Shown: piece by piece, positions 20,028-28,894 of the stretch
Layout of the letters: every line of letters begins with the position of its first letter
Numbering within the stretch: the stretch's first letter is position 1
From: Campylobacter sp. MIT 99-7217
Lineage (GTDB): Bacteria > Campylobacterota > Campylobacteria > Campylobacterales > Campylobacteraceae
Assembly: GCF_006864365.1 (NCBI RefSeq)
Contig: NZ_QHLJ01000007.1
Span: 20,358 to 84,357, forward strand
Direction of reading: 5' to 3'
DNA length: 64,000 nucleotides
The notes under the pieces: model-generated
The model's database searches: none
Told to the model about the DNA's origin: nothing
What the model saw: the letters and a program-made list of their open reading frames with translations, nothing else
Position numbers and translations under genes: made by a program

Positions 20028-20996
20028 TTAGCCTCCTGTTTGATAAAAGGCTCTTGAAGAGGTTTCATTATCAGCAACGCTCCATTTATTTTTTTCAGGC
20101 TTGTTTATAACAACTTGCTTTAAAATCTTTACAGCCTCAGGAATGTCCTTTTGTTTTAAGGCTTTTTTAATGCTTAAAGCCTCATCAAAATAAAGACAAG
20201 GGATTAAAAATCCCTCAGCAGTAAGACGAATGCGGTTACAGCTATTGCAAAATTTATCGCTATGCGGATCAATGATACCAAATTTATAGCCATCTTCTAA
20301 GCGATATAAGCTCACAGGCGAATTTATAGGCTTTTCATCTTCATAAATGGTTGGATAGCCTTGTTTTAAAAGTGTTAAAATTTCTGTGGAATTTAAGCCT
20401 TTGAGTTGCCCGTAAGCATGGTGATTTTCCATAAATTCTATAAAACGAATTTGCACTCCTAAATTTTTAGCATAATCAAGCAACAAAACAAGCTCATCAT
20501 CATTAATGCCCTTTAATACTACTGTATTAAGCTTGATGAAAAAACCAAGTTCTTTAGCTTTTTGAATACCTCTTAAAACCTGCTCTAAAACATCTTTTTG
20601 AGCGATTTTTTTAGCCTTTTTAGGATCAAGGGTATCAAGAGAGATATTCATTCTTTTAAGTCCTGCTTCTTTAAGAACGCTTGCTTTTTCTTCAAGTAAA
20701 AAGGCATTTGTAGTGATTGCTAGATCAATTTGTGGAGCATAATCATAAATCATCTTGATAAAAACTTCAAGATCTTGTCTTAAAAGTGGCTCGCCACCGG
20801 TGATTCTTATCTTATTAATCCCCTCATCAATGCAAGCTTTAACAAATAAAAACAACTCCTCAAAACTAAGCAATTTTTCTTCAACTTTTGCATCAAAAGG
20901 AAGTTTTGGCATACAATACAAACAACGAAAATTGCAAGTTTGTGTCAAAGAAATTCTAAGATAATTAATATGGCGATCAAAAGAATCAATTAACAT
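20028..20996 (-). CDS. moaA: GTP 3',8-cyclase MoaA, molybdenum cofactor biosynthesis
   Basis: The 322-residue radical SAM enzyme has the N-terminal cluster motif CNFRCLYC and the SAM motif [10 protein letters not shown]. The second cluster lies in CNSCNRIR and the later Cys of FLIPCLYF, and the C-terminal Gly-Gly tail (FYQTGG) is needed for activity in the family. It converts GTP to 3',8-cyclo-GTP, the first step to molybdopterin. It begins a minus-strand run of moaA with two small proteins and a UbiA-type enzyme upstream, as I recall for Cj0161c-Cj0164c. Confidence 0.96.
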   Translation of the reverse strand: MLIDSFDRHINYLRISLTQTCNFRCLYCMPKLPFDAKVEEKLLSFEELFLFVKACIDEGINKIRITGGEPLLRQDLEVFIKMIYDYAPQIDLAITTNAFLLEEKASVLKEAGLKRMNISLDTLDPKKAKKIAQKDVLEQVLRGIQKAKELGFFIKLNTVVLKGINDDELVLLLDYAKNLGVQIRFIEFMENHHAYGQLKGLNSTEILTLLKQGYPTIYEDEKPINSPVSLYRLEDGYKFGIIDPHSDKFCNSCNRIRLTAEGFLIPCLYFDEALSIKKALKQKDIPEAVKILKQVVINKPEKNKWSVADNETSSRAFYQTGG

Positions 20997-21005
20997 AATA
21001 AAGCC

Positions 21006-21512
21006 TTATTGTATGAGTTTTTTAAATTTAAGAGCAAATTCTACTTTTCCTGTGCCTATTCTCAAGTCTTTAGCGATTTGCTCTATGCTTTTTCCCTGTT
21101 GGAATAAATCAACGATTTTTTGCTCTTCATTGTTATAATCAGGCGTGATTTTGTTCATACTACGAGCCTTTTGCTCTAAATTTGCTATCCTTTGAGCTTG
21201 CTCATTTTGAAAATCCTCTATCACACTTTCAAAGCCTTTTAAGCTTTTAAGCACAGGTAAAATTTTGTTACTTACTTCTCTATCAAGAAGCACAGCAACC
21301 TCATCTTTGAGTTCTTCGATATCCACTTTTTCATTTGTTTTTATATCTTCAAACTCCTTTCTCATAAAATGATACTGTTTACTCATATCCTCAATAGCCC
21401 TTTCAAGCTTGACTATTCTTGCTGTGTTTTCCTTGTCCTTAATGAACATATAAGCTATAAAGGCAAGCATTAAAATCATCATAAAGATAAGATAGAGCAA
21501 ATCCTCACTCAT
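21006..21512 (-). CDS. Membrane-anchored coiled-coil protein with C-terminal HTH-like segment
   Basis: The protein of about 168 residues has one N-terminal membrane helix (YLIFMMILMLAFIAYMFI), a coiled-coil middle (about residues 30-115) and a C-terminal stretch VDLFQQGKSIEQIAKDLRIGTGKVEFALKF that looks like a helix-turn-helix of the DUF2802/DUF6115 kind. I prefer the ATG at 21512 because AAAGGA is properly spaced from it, and too close to the ATG at 21518. It lies between moaA and the small protein gene. Function unknown; it resembles what I recall as Cj0162c. Confidence 0.75.
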   Translation of the reverse strand: MSEDLLYLIFMMILMLAFIAYMFIKDKENTARIVKLERAIEDMSKQYHFMRKEFEDIKTNEKVDIEELKDEVAVLLDREVSNKILPVLKSLKGFESVIEDFQNEQAQRIANLEQKARSMNKITPDYNNEEQKIVDLFQQGKSIEQIAKDLRIGTGKVEFALKFKKLIQ

Positions 21513-22008
21513 TGTCATTTCCTTTTAAAGTTTTGATCATCTCCCTTTGCATTTGCACCACAAAAGCGTCGTATTCTTGCTTATCTTCATTCTTTATTTT
21601 GATGATTTTTGCTGTTTTTTCATCTAATGCTTCAAAAAATAATGCTATTTTACTACGATTTAGTTCAAATCTGCCATAATAAATTTGATTTTGTTTTAAA
21701 CATGTTTCTAAAAGTTGCAAATTTTCAAAATTTACCCCACATAAATTTGCTTTTTGCTCTAATTCAAGTAAAGAATTTTCAGAAAGAATTCGCTGTTCTA
21801 AGCCCTTTATATCTTCTCTTAGTTTTAAAATCAGCTCAAATAAAAGCCTCTCGCCCTCTGTAAAATCCGTTTTAAAGCTTAGCTTTTTCCACCTATCATT
21901 AATCTTGCTTAGGTTAAGATTAAAATACTCTTGCATAAACTGCTCATCATCTAAGCTTGCTTCTTGAAAGTCTATCCTTAAAGCTGTTTTAAAAAAATTC
22001 ATTGCCAT
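21505..22008 (-). CDS. Conserved hypothetical cytoplasmic protein
   Basis: The 167-residue protein has no signal, membrane segment or catalytic motif that I can see. It is rich in charged and Leu residues, predicted mostly helical, with a C-terminal Lys/Glu-rich region. Two in-frame ATGs are possible: 22008 and 22002; the latter forms an ATGA overlap with the prenyltransferase stop, suggesting coupling. It overlaps the next gene too. It resembles what I recall as Cj0163c from context only; PilZ-like function has been proposed for no motif I can confirm here. Confidence 0.7.
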   Translation of the reverse strand: MAMNFFKTALRIDFQEASLDDEQFMQEYFNLNLSKINDRWKKLSFKTDFTEGERLLFELILKLREDIKGLEQRILSENSLLELEQKANLCGVNFENLQLLETCLKQNQIYYGRFELNRSKIALFFEALDEKTAKIIKIKNEDKQEYDAFVVQMQREMIKTLKGNDNE

Positions 22009-22874
22009 AACAAATCAACCCATACAAAAATAAAAAATATAATACTCAAATACCCATTTAAGGTAAAAAATGCTCTATCAATATGAATGAAATTTTTATG
22101 CACGATCTTGTGTTCAAAAAACAAAATAACAGCACAAACTAAAACACCTAAAAAAGAGATAAGATGCAAGGGTGCTATCCAGACAAATAAAAGCCAAAAA
22201 ATCACAGCCAAGATATGACAACAAGCTGAAATCATCAAAGTAGCTTTTTCTCCAAACTGAGCAGGTATAGAGTGTAAGCCCTTTTCTTTGTCATAGTCAA
22301 TATCTTGCAAGCTATAAAGCAAATCAAAGCCTCCAGCCCAAAAAGTAACCCCTAAACACAAAATAACGCTGTAAATTTCTATTTTCCCAAGCACCATAAC
22401 ACTAGCAGCAATAGGTGCTAAACCCAAACAAAAACCAAGCACAAGATGAGCTAAAGAAGAAAAGCGTTTGAAAGCAGAATAAAGAGCTAAAATAAAAAGT
22501 ATAGGAAAGGATAGCATAAAAGCAAGTGAATTGATAAAATACGAGCAAGCTATAAAGATACAAGCATTTATGATGATAAATACCCAAATGCTCTTTCTAT
22601 CTATCGCTCCGCTGATATTAGGACGATTTTTACAGCGAGGATTGTCCTTATCGATATCTTCGTCCATTAAACGATTTACCGCCATAGCAAAATTTCTTGC
22701 ACTTACAGCACAAATGATACCCAAAATCAGCACTTTAAAACCAAACCAAGCACTATCGTTAATCATCTTAGAAGCAACCATAAGCGATATAAATAAAAAA
22801 GGTAGAGCGAAAATAGAGTGCTTAAATACAACCAAATCAAGCAAAATCTTAAATTTAAGATAGATTGTTTTCAT
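21999..22874 (-). CDS. mqnP: UbiA-family prenyltransferase, probably menaquinone (futalosine-pathway) MqnP
   Basis: The start is ATG at 22874; the TTG five codons upstream is less likely. The protein of about 291 residues has eight to nine membrane segments and the two Asp-rich motifs of aromatic prenyltransferases, NRLMDEDIDKDNP and LQDIDYDKEKGLHSIP. Databases often call it UbiA (4-hydroxybenzoate). Campylobacter makes menaquinone by the futalosine route rather than ubiquinone, so the MqnP role is the better inference. It is the first gene of the run leading to moaA. Confidence 0.82.
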   Translation of the reverse strand: MKTIYLKFKILLDLVVFKHSIFALPFLFISLMVASKMINDSAWFGFKVLILGIICAVSARNFAMAVNRLMDEDIDKDNPRCKNRPNISGAIDRKSIWVFIIINACIFIACSYFINSLAFMLSFPILFILALYSAFKRFSSLAHLVLGFCLGLAPIAASVMVLGKIEIYSVILCLGVTFWAGGFDLLYSLQDIDYDKEKGLHSIPAQFGEKATLMISACCHILAVIFWLLFVWIAPLHLISFLGVLVCAVILFFEHKIVHKNFIHIDRAFFTLNGYLSIIFFIFVWVDLLWQ

Positions 22875-22945
22875 TAAACTCGCTTTCAAAAAATTTGTGT
22901 ATGATTTTACAATAAAATATTTAAATTTTAAAGAAAGCTTTTAAA

Positions 22946-23821
22946 ATGTTTTTTGAATTTGCGATCATTGGCACAACGGCAAGTGGAAAAACTGCCTTAG
23001 CAAATGCCCTAGCCTATGAGTTTGAAGCTGTGATACTCAGTCTTGATAGTCTTTTAGTTTATAAACAAATCAACATAGCCTCGGCAAAAATGGATAGTAA
23101 AATTTTAGAAGAACTTGACATTTTTGGCGTAAATTTGTTAGATATTGATGAGCATTTTAGTGTGGGTTTGTTTTTTAAGGAGTATCAAAAGGCAAAAGAA
23201 TTTGCACAAAAAAAAGATAAAGCCCTCATCATCACAGGAGGCACAAGTTTTTATCTTAAGGCTTTGCTTAGTGGATTAAGCGAGGATTTACCCTTTGTGA
23301 AAAGTGATTTGAGTAATGAGGCTATTTATGAACTCATGCAAAATTATGATGCAAATGCAAATATTGCCAAAAATGACACTTATAGACTTCAAAAATGGCA
23401 CAGCATATACATACAAACAAAGCAAGCTCCAAGTAAGTTTTTAAAAAACACTACAAAAGCACCTCTCATAAAAGAGCTTGAAATTTTTGATCTAACATGG
23501 GAAAAAGAAGAACTTAAAAAAAATATCCAAAAACGCACCCAAGATATGCTCAAAAAAGGACTCATAGAAGAAGCAAGGACTCTTTTTTCAAGATATGATC
23601 CCTCTTTAAAACCCTTAAATTCCATAGGGCTTAAAGAATGCAAGGATTTTTTAGATCAAAAAATTTCAAAAGATGAGCTTGAAGCACTTATCAACACACA
23701 CACCGCACAACTTGCTAAACGCCAAAGAACCTTCAATAAAAAATTCATCAAAAATGATCTTAACAAAGATAAAGCCCTTGATAAACTAAGATCTTATATG
23801 AAACTTAAACTTGATCTTTAA
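22946..23821 (+). CDS. miaA: tRNA dimethylallyltransferase
   Basis: The 291-residue enzyme adds a dimethylallyl group to A37 of tRNAs reading UNN codons. The N-terminal P-loop [10 protein letters not shown], the [15 protein letters not shown] segment and the [15 protein letters not shown] motif are diagnostic, as is the late [12 protein letters not shown]. It is somewhat shorter than E. coli MiaA but normal for Campylobacter. It diverges from the UbiA-type gene across about 70 bases. Confidence 0.95.
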   Translation: MFFEFAIIGTTASGKTALANALAYEFEAVILSLDSLLVYKQINIASAKMDSKILEELDIFGVNLLDIDEHFSVGLFFKEYQKAKEFAQKKDKALIITGGTSFYLKALLSGLSEDLPFVKSDLSNEAIYELMQNYDANANIAKNDTYRLQKWHSIYIQTKQAPSKFLKNTTKAPLIKELEIFDLTWEKEELKKNIQKRTQDMLKKGLIEEARTLFSRYDPSLKPLNSIGLKECKDFLDQKISKDELEALINTHTAQLAKRQRTFNKKFIKNDLNKDKALDKLRSYMKLKLDL

Positions 23822-23917
23822 GTTAATCAAACTAGAATATAAATTTACCAAGCCTATTTTTATCTAAAATATTTAGCTGTCTTTGTTTTAAAGGCAATCA
23901 AACATTATACTTAAAAT

Positions 23918-24015
23918 TTAAATTTAAAGACTAAAGTTTTTTTAAAAAGAGGCGATATAGGAAGTAAATCTTTTCAAAATATTGCTTTAAGCTCGGTTCG
24001 CCGAGCTTTTTTTAT
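23918..24015 (+). ncRNA. Candidate small RNA ending in an intrinsic terminator
   Basis: A TATACT -10-like box (23906-23911) is followed by about 100 bases with no ORF, ending in an 8-bp GC-containing stem with TTCG loop and seven T residues. I do not recognise it as SRP RNA, tmRNA or 6S RNA. It may equally be the 3' untranslated region of miaA. Confidence 0.3.
23989..24015 (+). terminator. Strong intrinsic terminator
   Basis: AAGCTCGG (23989-23996) pairs perfectly with CCGAGCTT (24001-24008) across a TTCG tetraloop, followed by a run of T. It ends either the miaA transcript or a small RNA. Confidence 0.85.
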
Positions 24016-24223
24016 GTCTAAAAATTTATCCTAACTCTTTACTTTCGTATTTGAAAAAAGTTTAGTAATGGGTAATAATTTTGTAAAAATAAAGCCTATC
24101 CTTGGAATTTATGTTCTATGAAAATATAAAAATTTATAGTCAATAAAGTTTAATTTTAAATTTATAATAATTCTTGTATAATTTTCAACTTTATGTCTAT
24201 AAATTTAACCAAAGGAAATAACC

Positions 24224-24424
24224 ATGAAAAAAGATATTCACCCTGAATATGTTGATTGTAAAGTAAGTTGTGCTTGCGGTAATACCTTTGTTACTCGTAG
24301 CAACAAAACAGAACTTAAGGTCGATATTTGCTCTAATTGCCACCCTTTTTTTACAGGAAGTGAAAAAATTGTCGATACAGCTGGTCGTGTAGAGAAATTT
24401 AAGAAAAAATACGCAATGCAATAA
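24224..24424 (+). CDS. rpmE: 50S ribosomal protein L31, zinc-binding type
   Basis: The 66-residue protein has the L31 pattern [20 protein letters not shown], then [11 protein letters not shown] and [10 protein letters not shown]. The cysteines (CxC and CxxC) form the zinc-binding site of the C+ form, which is also a zinc store. AAAGGA precedes the ATG. rsmI starts 4 bases after its stop. Confidence 0.97.
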   Translation: MKKDIHPEYVDCKVSCACGNTFVTRSNKTELKVDICSNCHPFFTGSEKIVDTAGRVEKFKKKYAMQ

Positions 24425-24428
24425 TTCA

Positions 24429-25256
24429 ATGCTTTATTTCGTTCCTACTCCCATAGGAAATTTACTTGATATTTCTTTTCGAAGCTTAGAAATTTTAAAG
24501 GCTTGTGAGGTTTTGATCTGCGAAGATACAAGAGTGAGCAAGTCCTTGATCAATCTTTTAAATTCAAAGTATTCTTGCTCTATAAAACCTCAGCTTTTTT
24601 TATCCTTGCACTCTCATAATGAAGAAGAGTTTTTAAAACAAATCAGCGAGGATTTATTTCAAAAAGAAGTTGTTTGCGTAAGTGATGCAGGAATGCCAGC
24701 AATAAGTGATCCGGGAAATTTTCTAATCAAATTTGCACTTGAAAATAACATTGCTTTTGAGGTTTTGCCCGGAGCAAATGCTGCTTTAGTTGCTTTAGTC
24801 TCAAGCGGATTTTGTGAAAAAGAGTTTATATTTTTGGGATTTTTGAGCAATAAAGGAACTTCAAGGCAAAAAGATATAGAAAAACTTTTAAATTACCCCT
24901 TTGCAAGTATAGTTTATGAAGCACCAAGTAGGGTTTTATCCTTGGTTCAAGATATAGCAAAAATAGACGCTCAAAGGGAAATTTTTGCTATAAAAGAAAT
25001 CAGTAAAAAATTTGAGACTAAATTTAAAAATAAAGCTAAAAAACTTGCAAATGAACTTGAAAAAAGCAATTTAAATGGAGAATGGGTGCTTGTTATATCA
25101 GCCCGTGAAGATGCAAATTTTAAACAAAATACCTTATGCGAGCAAGATATTTTAGAACTTGATCTGCCCTTAAAAACAAAAAGTAAATTGCTTTCAAAAA
25201 TGAGTGGAAAAAATGCAAAAGAAATTTATAGCAAACTACTTTTAAGTGAAAATTAG
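24429..25256 (+). CDS. rsmI: 16S rRNA (cytidine1402-2'-O)-methyltransferase
   Basis: The 275-residue protein begins YFVPTPIGNLLDISFRS, and continues with CEDTRVSK and SDAGMPAISDPG, the tetrapyrrole-methylase-fold signatures of RsmI. It 2'-O-methylates C1402 in the 16S decoding centre. It is in a translation-linked operon with rpmE and the SpoU methyltransferase. Confidence 0.95.
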   Translation: MLYFVPTPIGNLLDISFRSLEILKACEVLICEDTRVSKSLINLLNSKYSCSIKPQLFLSLHSHNEEEFLKQISEDLFQKEVVCVSDAGMPAISDPGNFLIKFALENNIAFEVLPGANAALVALVSSGFCEKEFIFLGFLSNKGTSRQKDIEKLLNYPFASIVYEAPSRVLSLVQDIAKIDAQREIFAIKEISKKFETKFKNKAKKLANELEKSNLNGEWVLVISAREDANFKQNTLCEQDILELDLPLKTKSKLLSKMSGKNAKEIYSKLLLSEN

Positions 25257-25267
25257 GTATTATTGTG

Positions 25268-25948
25268 ATGATTGTTTATGGCAAGCAAGTATTTTTTTAT
25301 ATTTTACAAAAACATAAAGACTTGATCAATGAGCTTTACTTGGCAAAAGAGTGTGATAAGGCAAGTTTTTCGCAGATCGCAAAAAGTGGCTTTAAGATCA
25401 AAAGACTTGATTTTAAAGCTGCTCAAGCCTTAGCCAAAGGGGGCAATCATCAGGGCTTTTTGATGGATATCAAGGACTTTGAGTTTTGTAAATTTAGTGA
25501 TTTAAAAAAGAAAAAATTTCTTGTTATGCTATATGGGATCACTGATGTTGGAAATATCGGTGCGATAGCAAGAACTGCTTATGCTTTGGGTGTTGATGGC
25601 TTGATTTGCGTTGGCAAGAGTCTTAAAATGGACGCTATCATAAAAGCAAGTAGTGGTGCAGCACTTGATATACCGATAAGCTTGGTTGAAGATGGCTTGA
25701 GTGCTTTAAATGAACTAAAGCAACTTGATTTTTTTCTTTACGCAAGCTTGGGTGGTGGCAAAGATGTTCGCTTAATCAAAGCTAGAGATAAAAAGGTTTT
25801 GATCATGGGCAGTGAGGGCTTTGGTATCCCCAAAAAGATCATTGAAAAAAGTGATGAATGTATAGGTATTCACATGAAAAATGATTTTGATAGTTTAAAT
25901 GTTAGTGCAGCATTTGCAATACTTTGTGATAGGATAAACAATGGATAG
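25268..25948 (+). CDS. rlmB: TrmH/SpoU-family RNA 2'-O-methyltransferase, RlmB-like
   Basis: The start is ATG at 25268, just after an in-frame GTG. The 226-residue protein has an N-terminal L30e-like substrate-binding part (YGKQVFFYIL, AKGGNHQGFLMDI) and the C-terminal SPOUT knot with GNIGAIARTAYALG, IMGSEGFGIP and DSLNVSAAFAI. This fits 23S rRNA G2251 2'-O-methyltransferase RlmB, although a tRNA target cannot be excluded from sequence alone. It overlaps the next gene by 8 bases. Confidence 0.88.
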   Translation: MIVYGKQVFFYILQKHKDLINELYLAKECDKASFSQIAKSGFKIKRLDFKAAQALAKGGNHQGFLMDIKDFEFCKFSDLKKKKFLVMLYGITDVGNIGAIARTAYALGVDGLICVGKSLKMDAIIKASSGAALDIPISLVEDGLSALNELKQLDFFLYASLGGGKDVRLIKARDKKVLIMGSEGFGIPKKIIEKSDECIGIHMKNDFDSLNVSAAFAILCDRINNG

Positions 25949-26885
25949 ACTTAAAAATTTAAATTTAAAGGAAGTGAGTGCAAAAACTCAGATTGAAACT
26001 GATTTTTTAAATGCACTTATAGAAAAAGACTTTGAAAGACTTAGTCGTTTTAATGTAAAAGGATTTTTGAAAATTCTTACAAGAGAGTATGATATTGATT
26101 TTACTAAATTTCTTGAAGAATACGAAACATTCTTGCATGGCGATGAAGCAGAAGAAACAAGTGAAAAAGAAGATAAAAAAATTACCATAGCCACGCAAAT
26201 TGATGCCTATCAACAAACATCTTCAAGTCTTTGGATTTGGTTTGTTGTTATCATTGCTATTATCGGTGGCTTAGGATATGCTATCTATCAGTATGATTTA
26301 CTTAAAATGTTTATCGATAAAAATCCTACGCAAAGCTCAAGTTCAGCTGTAGTAGATATCATTGATGAAGCTCAAAATAATATCAAAAGCGTTGTTGTTG
26401 TGAATGAAGAAGAAAATAAAAGCACAGAAAACACACAAACAAGTCCTCAAGAAGAAGATAGTAATGCCACAGATGATGTCTCTATACAAAATAACACTCA
26501 AACCGGAGAAACAAAAACCCTTCAAGAACAAATTGCCCAGCACAATGAAAGTGAAGAGAAAAATCCCCAAAATACAAATAATGAACTTAGTATAAATGCA
26601 AATCAAGAAGTTATTTTTAGCACAAATGGTAAGGTTTGGGTGGGCTTTATTAAGCTTGAAAATGGCGAAAAAAGGGCTATGGTTACAGAAAATAATTTCA
26701 GTGCTGATCTAAGCGTAAATCAGCTTCTTTTAATCGGAGCTACTGAAATCACGCTTCTTGATCCACAGGGACAAAGTCAGGTTTTTCCAGCAGGAAATTC
26801 CAAACGCTTTTTGATCGAAAATGGCACAATTAAGGCTATTAGTTTAGGCGAATTTATGAAATATAATAAAGGTAAAGAATGGTAA
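25941..26885 (+). CDS. RodZ-like bitopic membrane protein
   Basis: The 314-residue protein has an N-terminal helical domain (LKEVSAKTQIETDFLNALIEKD, then FNVKGFLKILTREYDID) that matches the pattern of the RodZ-type HTH. One membrane helix follows (about residues 97-117, IWFVVIIAIIGGLGYAIY). Next is a Ser/Thr/Asn/Gln/Glu-rich linker of about 90 residues, and then a C-terminal beta-rich domain (KVWVGFIKLENGEKRAM). RodZ connects MreB to the wall-elongation machinery. Campylobacter annotations usually leave this gene as hypothetical (Cj0152c as I recall). Overlaps with both neighbours indicate one operon. Confidence 0.65.
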   Translation: MDRLKNLNLKEVSAKTQIETDFLNALIEKDFERLSRFNVKGFLKILTREYDIDFTKFLEEYETFLHGDEAEETSEKEDKKITIATQIDAYQQTSSSLWIWFVVIIAIIGGLGYAIYQYDLLKMFIDKNPTQSSSSAVVDIIDEAQNNIKSVVVVNEEENKSTENTQTSPQEEDSNATDDVSIQNNTQTGETKTLQEQIAQHNESEEKNPQNTNNELSINANQEVIFSTNGKVWVGFIKLENGEKRAMVTENNFSADLSVNQLLLIGATEITLLDPQGQSQVFPAGNSKRFLIENGTIKAISLGEFMKYNKGKEW

Positions 26886-27682
26886 AAACGCTCTTTCTTA
26901 GCCTCATTTTTATCAGCAATGCTCTAGCGATTAGTTCTTTAGAGCTGGCTCGAAATATGGTTAATGACCCAAACAAAGAAGCTCAGCTAAAACTTTTATT
27001 TGAAAGTAAATCATATACATTAGACGGGCATATCAATGTTGCAGAAATCACACGGATACTCAAAGCAAATTCTTTGATCAATCTCAACATGCCCGGTTCA
27101 AGAAATTTGGAACTCACCTTTAAAAGCAAAGCTAATGGCATTTTATTTTTAAAAATTATTAATGAAAGTTTAAATCAAGCTGGCTTTGTATATTTTATCC
27201 CAAATGAGCTTTCTTTTGATAGAGATTTGCTTGTATATAAACTCAGCATAGAGTCAAGATATATACTTGATCCAGCAAATTTTTATAATATCTTAAAATC
27301 AAATTCAGTTTATATACAAAATATCCAAAAAATCAATCCCTACACCTATGAATACACCCTTGATTTTGACCGTGCAAAGTTAAAACCAAATACGGATATA
27401 AATCCTAATCAAGCCAAAAAACTAGAAAGACCCTTAAGAGAATATATCTTTCTTTCCAAAAATGCAAAAAAACTTCAAATTTTAGCAAGTGCTGGGGATT
27501 CTTGGTTTGCAAAAATTCAGTTTTTAGATAAGAATTTAAATCTTATTCAAAGTATCTCTCTTACTGAAGTAAGTCAGGAGTTCAAAGGTCAAATCCCAAG
27601 CAATACAAGCTATATTATCGTGGGCGATACTTTTAGCCTTGATAATATACGCAGAGGTCTTGAAATCACTCTTGAAAACTAA
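26879..27682 (+). CDS. Periplasmic protein of unknown function
   Basis: The 267-residue precursor has a signal peptide (MVKTLFLSLIFISNALA) and a mature domain without any motif that I recognise. It contains mixed alpha/beta-looking sequence, with YILDPANFYNILKSN and YTLDFDRAKLKP resembling a secretin-type or STN-like fold only loosely. It overlaps the RodZ-like gene by 7 bases, so it may act with it in the periplasm. It runs convergently into murD with no gap. Confidence 0.75.
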   Translation: MVKTLFLSLIFISNALAISSLELARNMVNDPNKEAQLKLLFESKSYTLDGHINVAEITRILKANSLINLNMPGSRNLELTFKSKANGILFLKIINESLNQAGFVYFIPNELSFDRDLLVYKLSIESRYILDPANFYNILKSNSVYIQNIQKINPYTYEYTLDFDRAKLKPNTDINPNQAKKLERPLREYIFLSKNAKKLQILASAGDSWFAKIQFLDKNLNLIQSISLTEVSQEFKGQIPSNTSYIIVGDTFSLDNIRRGLEITLEN

Positions 27683-28891
27683 TTAAAGCTCTTTCACGCT
27701 TTGCTTAAAAACATCGCCTCTTTGAGCATAGGAGCTAAACTGATCAAGGCTTGCACAAGCTGGACTTAAAAGCCCAACCTCGCCTTTTTGAAGCACTTTT
27801 GAAATTTCTTCAATCGCCTTTTTAAGCTCTTTGCATTCAAGCACTTTTAAGCCATGATTTGTAGCATAATCAACCATTTTAGCACTGCTCAAACCGATAG
27901 CATAAAGACAGATATCAAAATCTTTCATAAATTCAAAAAAAGCGTTTAAATCCACGCCTTTATCATCTCCGCCTACAATAAGATGAATTTTTTTATCCTT
28001 ATAACGTAAAAGAGCAGCCATAGCAGCACTTTCGTTTGTAGCCTTAGTGTCATTGACCCAAAGTCTGTTTTGAGAGTCAAAAAACTCCTCAAGCTTGTTT
28101 GCTTCCATAACAAAAGAATTTAACTTTTCATAGCTGATTTGATCAAGTAAAATTTTCTCCACGCCCAAAGCCATGACCCCGTCAAGCAAAAAAGGCGTTT
28201 TAAAAGAAATTTTCTTTATATCAATACCAAGCTTTTGGGCTAAGTCAAACTCATCTTTGTAAGAAATCACAAAGGCTTTTGTGGGCGTTTTGGCATAAAT
28301 TTCAGGCAAAATAGCCACATCAGTTTCATTAAGCCTTTCTAGCACACTAAGCTTGGCTTGAACATAGTTTTCAAAATTTCCATGCCAAGAAAGATGATCA
28401 GGCGTTATAGGCAAAAGTGCGTAAATTTCAGGCTTTGCTGTTTTGGTATAATGAAGCGTGAAAGAAGAGGTTTCAAGTATCCAAATTTTAGCATAAGGAT
28501 CAAGTTGTGCAAGAGGAGTGCCAACATTTCCCCCCATAACAGCACCAACACCAGCTAGCAAATGCTGACACATTTGTGTAGTCGTGGTTTTGCCATTTGT
28601 CCCACTGATCCAAATACTCTTTGGCATAATGTCATAAAAAAAATCATACTCACTTTGTAAATTTAAAGCCTTTTTAACAAGCTCATGCTCGCAAGGAAAA
28701 CCAGGGCTTGGTATCTCAAGCTCACTTTTTAAAGGATCAAACTCACTCATAGGAAGCAAGGAATTTCCAAAATTATCCTTACTTTTTTGCTTAAATTGAT
28801 CATCAAAAATATCAAATCCCCCAAGCTTAACACCCAAATTTTCAGCGATAGCACGCGTTGTTTTTCCGTATCCAAAAAGTGATTTTCTCAT
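27683..28891 (-). CDS. murD: UDP-N-acetylmuramoyl-L-alanine--D-glutamate ligase
   Basis: The 402-residue Mur ligase adds D-glutamate (supplied by MurI, encoded at 5435) to UDP-MurNAc-L-Ala. The ATP-binding motif [14 protein letters not shown], the conserved His in TPDHLSWHG and the C-terminal domain [10 protein letters not shown] and [11 protein letters not shown] are present. At 402 residues it is shorter than the E. coli enzyme, normal for this group. It follows mraY by 3 bases. Confidence 0.95.
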   Translation of the reverse strand: MRKSLFGYGKTTRAIAENLGVKLGGFDIFDDQFKQKSKDNFGNSLLPMSEFDPLKSELEIPSPGFPCEHELVKKALNLQSEYDFFYDIMPKSIWISGTNGKTTTTQMCQHLLAGVGAVMGGNVGTPLAQLDPYAKIWILETSSFTLHYTKTAKPEIYALLPITPDHLSWHGNFENYVQAKLSVLERLNETDVAILPEIYAKTPTKAFVISYKDEFDLAQKLGIDIKKISFKTPFLLDGVMALGVEKILLDQISYEKLNSFVMEANKLEEFFDSQNRLWVNDTKATNESAAMAALLRYKDKKIHLIVGGDDKGVDLNAFFEFMKDFDICLYAIGLSSAKMVDYATNHGLKVLECKELKKAIEEISKVLQKGEVGLLSPACASLDQFSSYAQRGDVFKQSVKEL

Positions 28892-28894
28892 GTT

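Larger units (their letters stand above)
23822..24223 (+). other. Intergenic region between miaA and rpmE, with a possible small RNA
   Basis: This 400-base gap holds no convincing protein gene. It contains a strong hairpin-plus-T-run terminator (23989-24015) about 170 bases after the miaA stop, and a TATACT box at 23906-23911 about 80 bases before it. That would give an independent transcript of roughly 100 bases. The last 100 bases (about 24120-24223) are very AT-rich and probably hold the rpmE promoter, with AAAGGA just before its ATG. Confidence 0.5.

Noticed and set aside
21999..22874. Ubiquinone biosynthesis role for the UbiA-type enzyme
   Set aside because: Campylobacter makes menaquinone by the futalosine route, so the MqnP role is more likely than 4-hydroxybenzoate prenylation, even though database names say UbiA.
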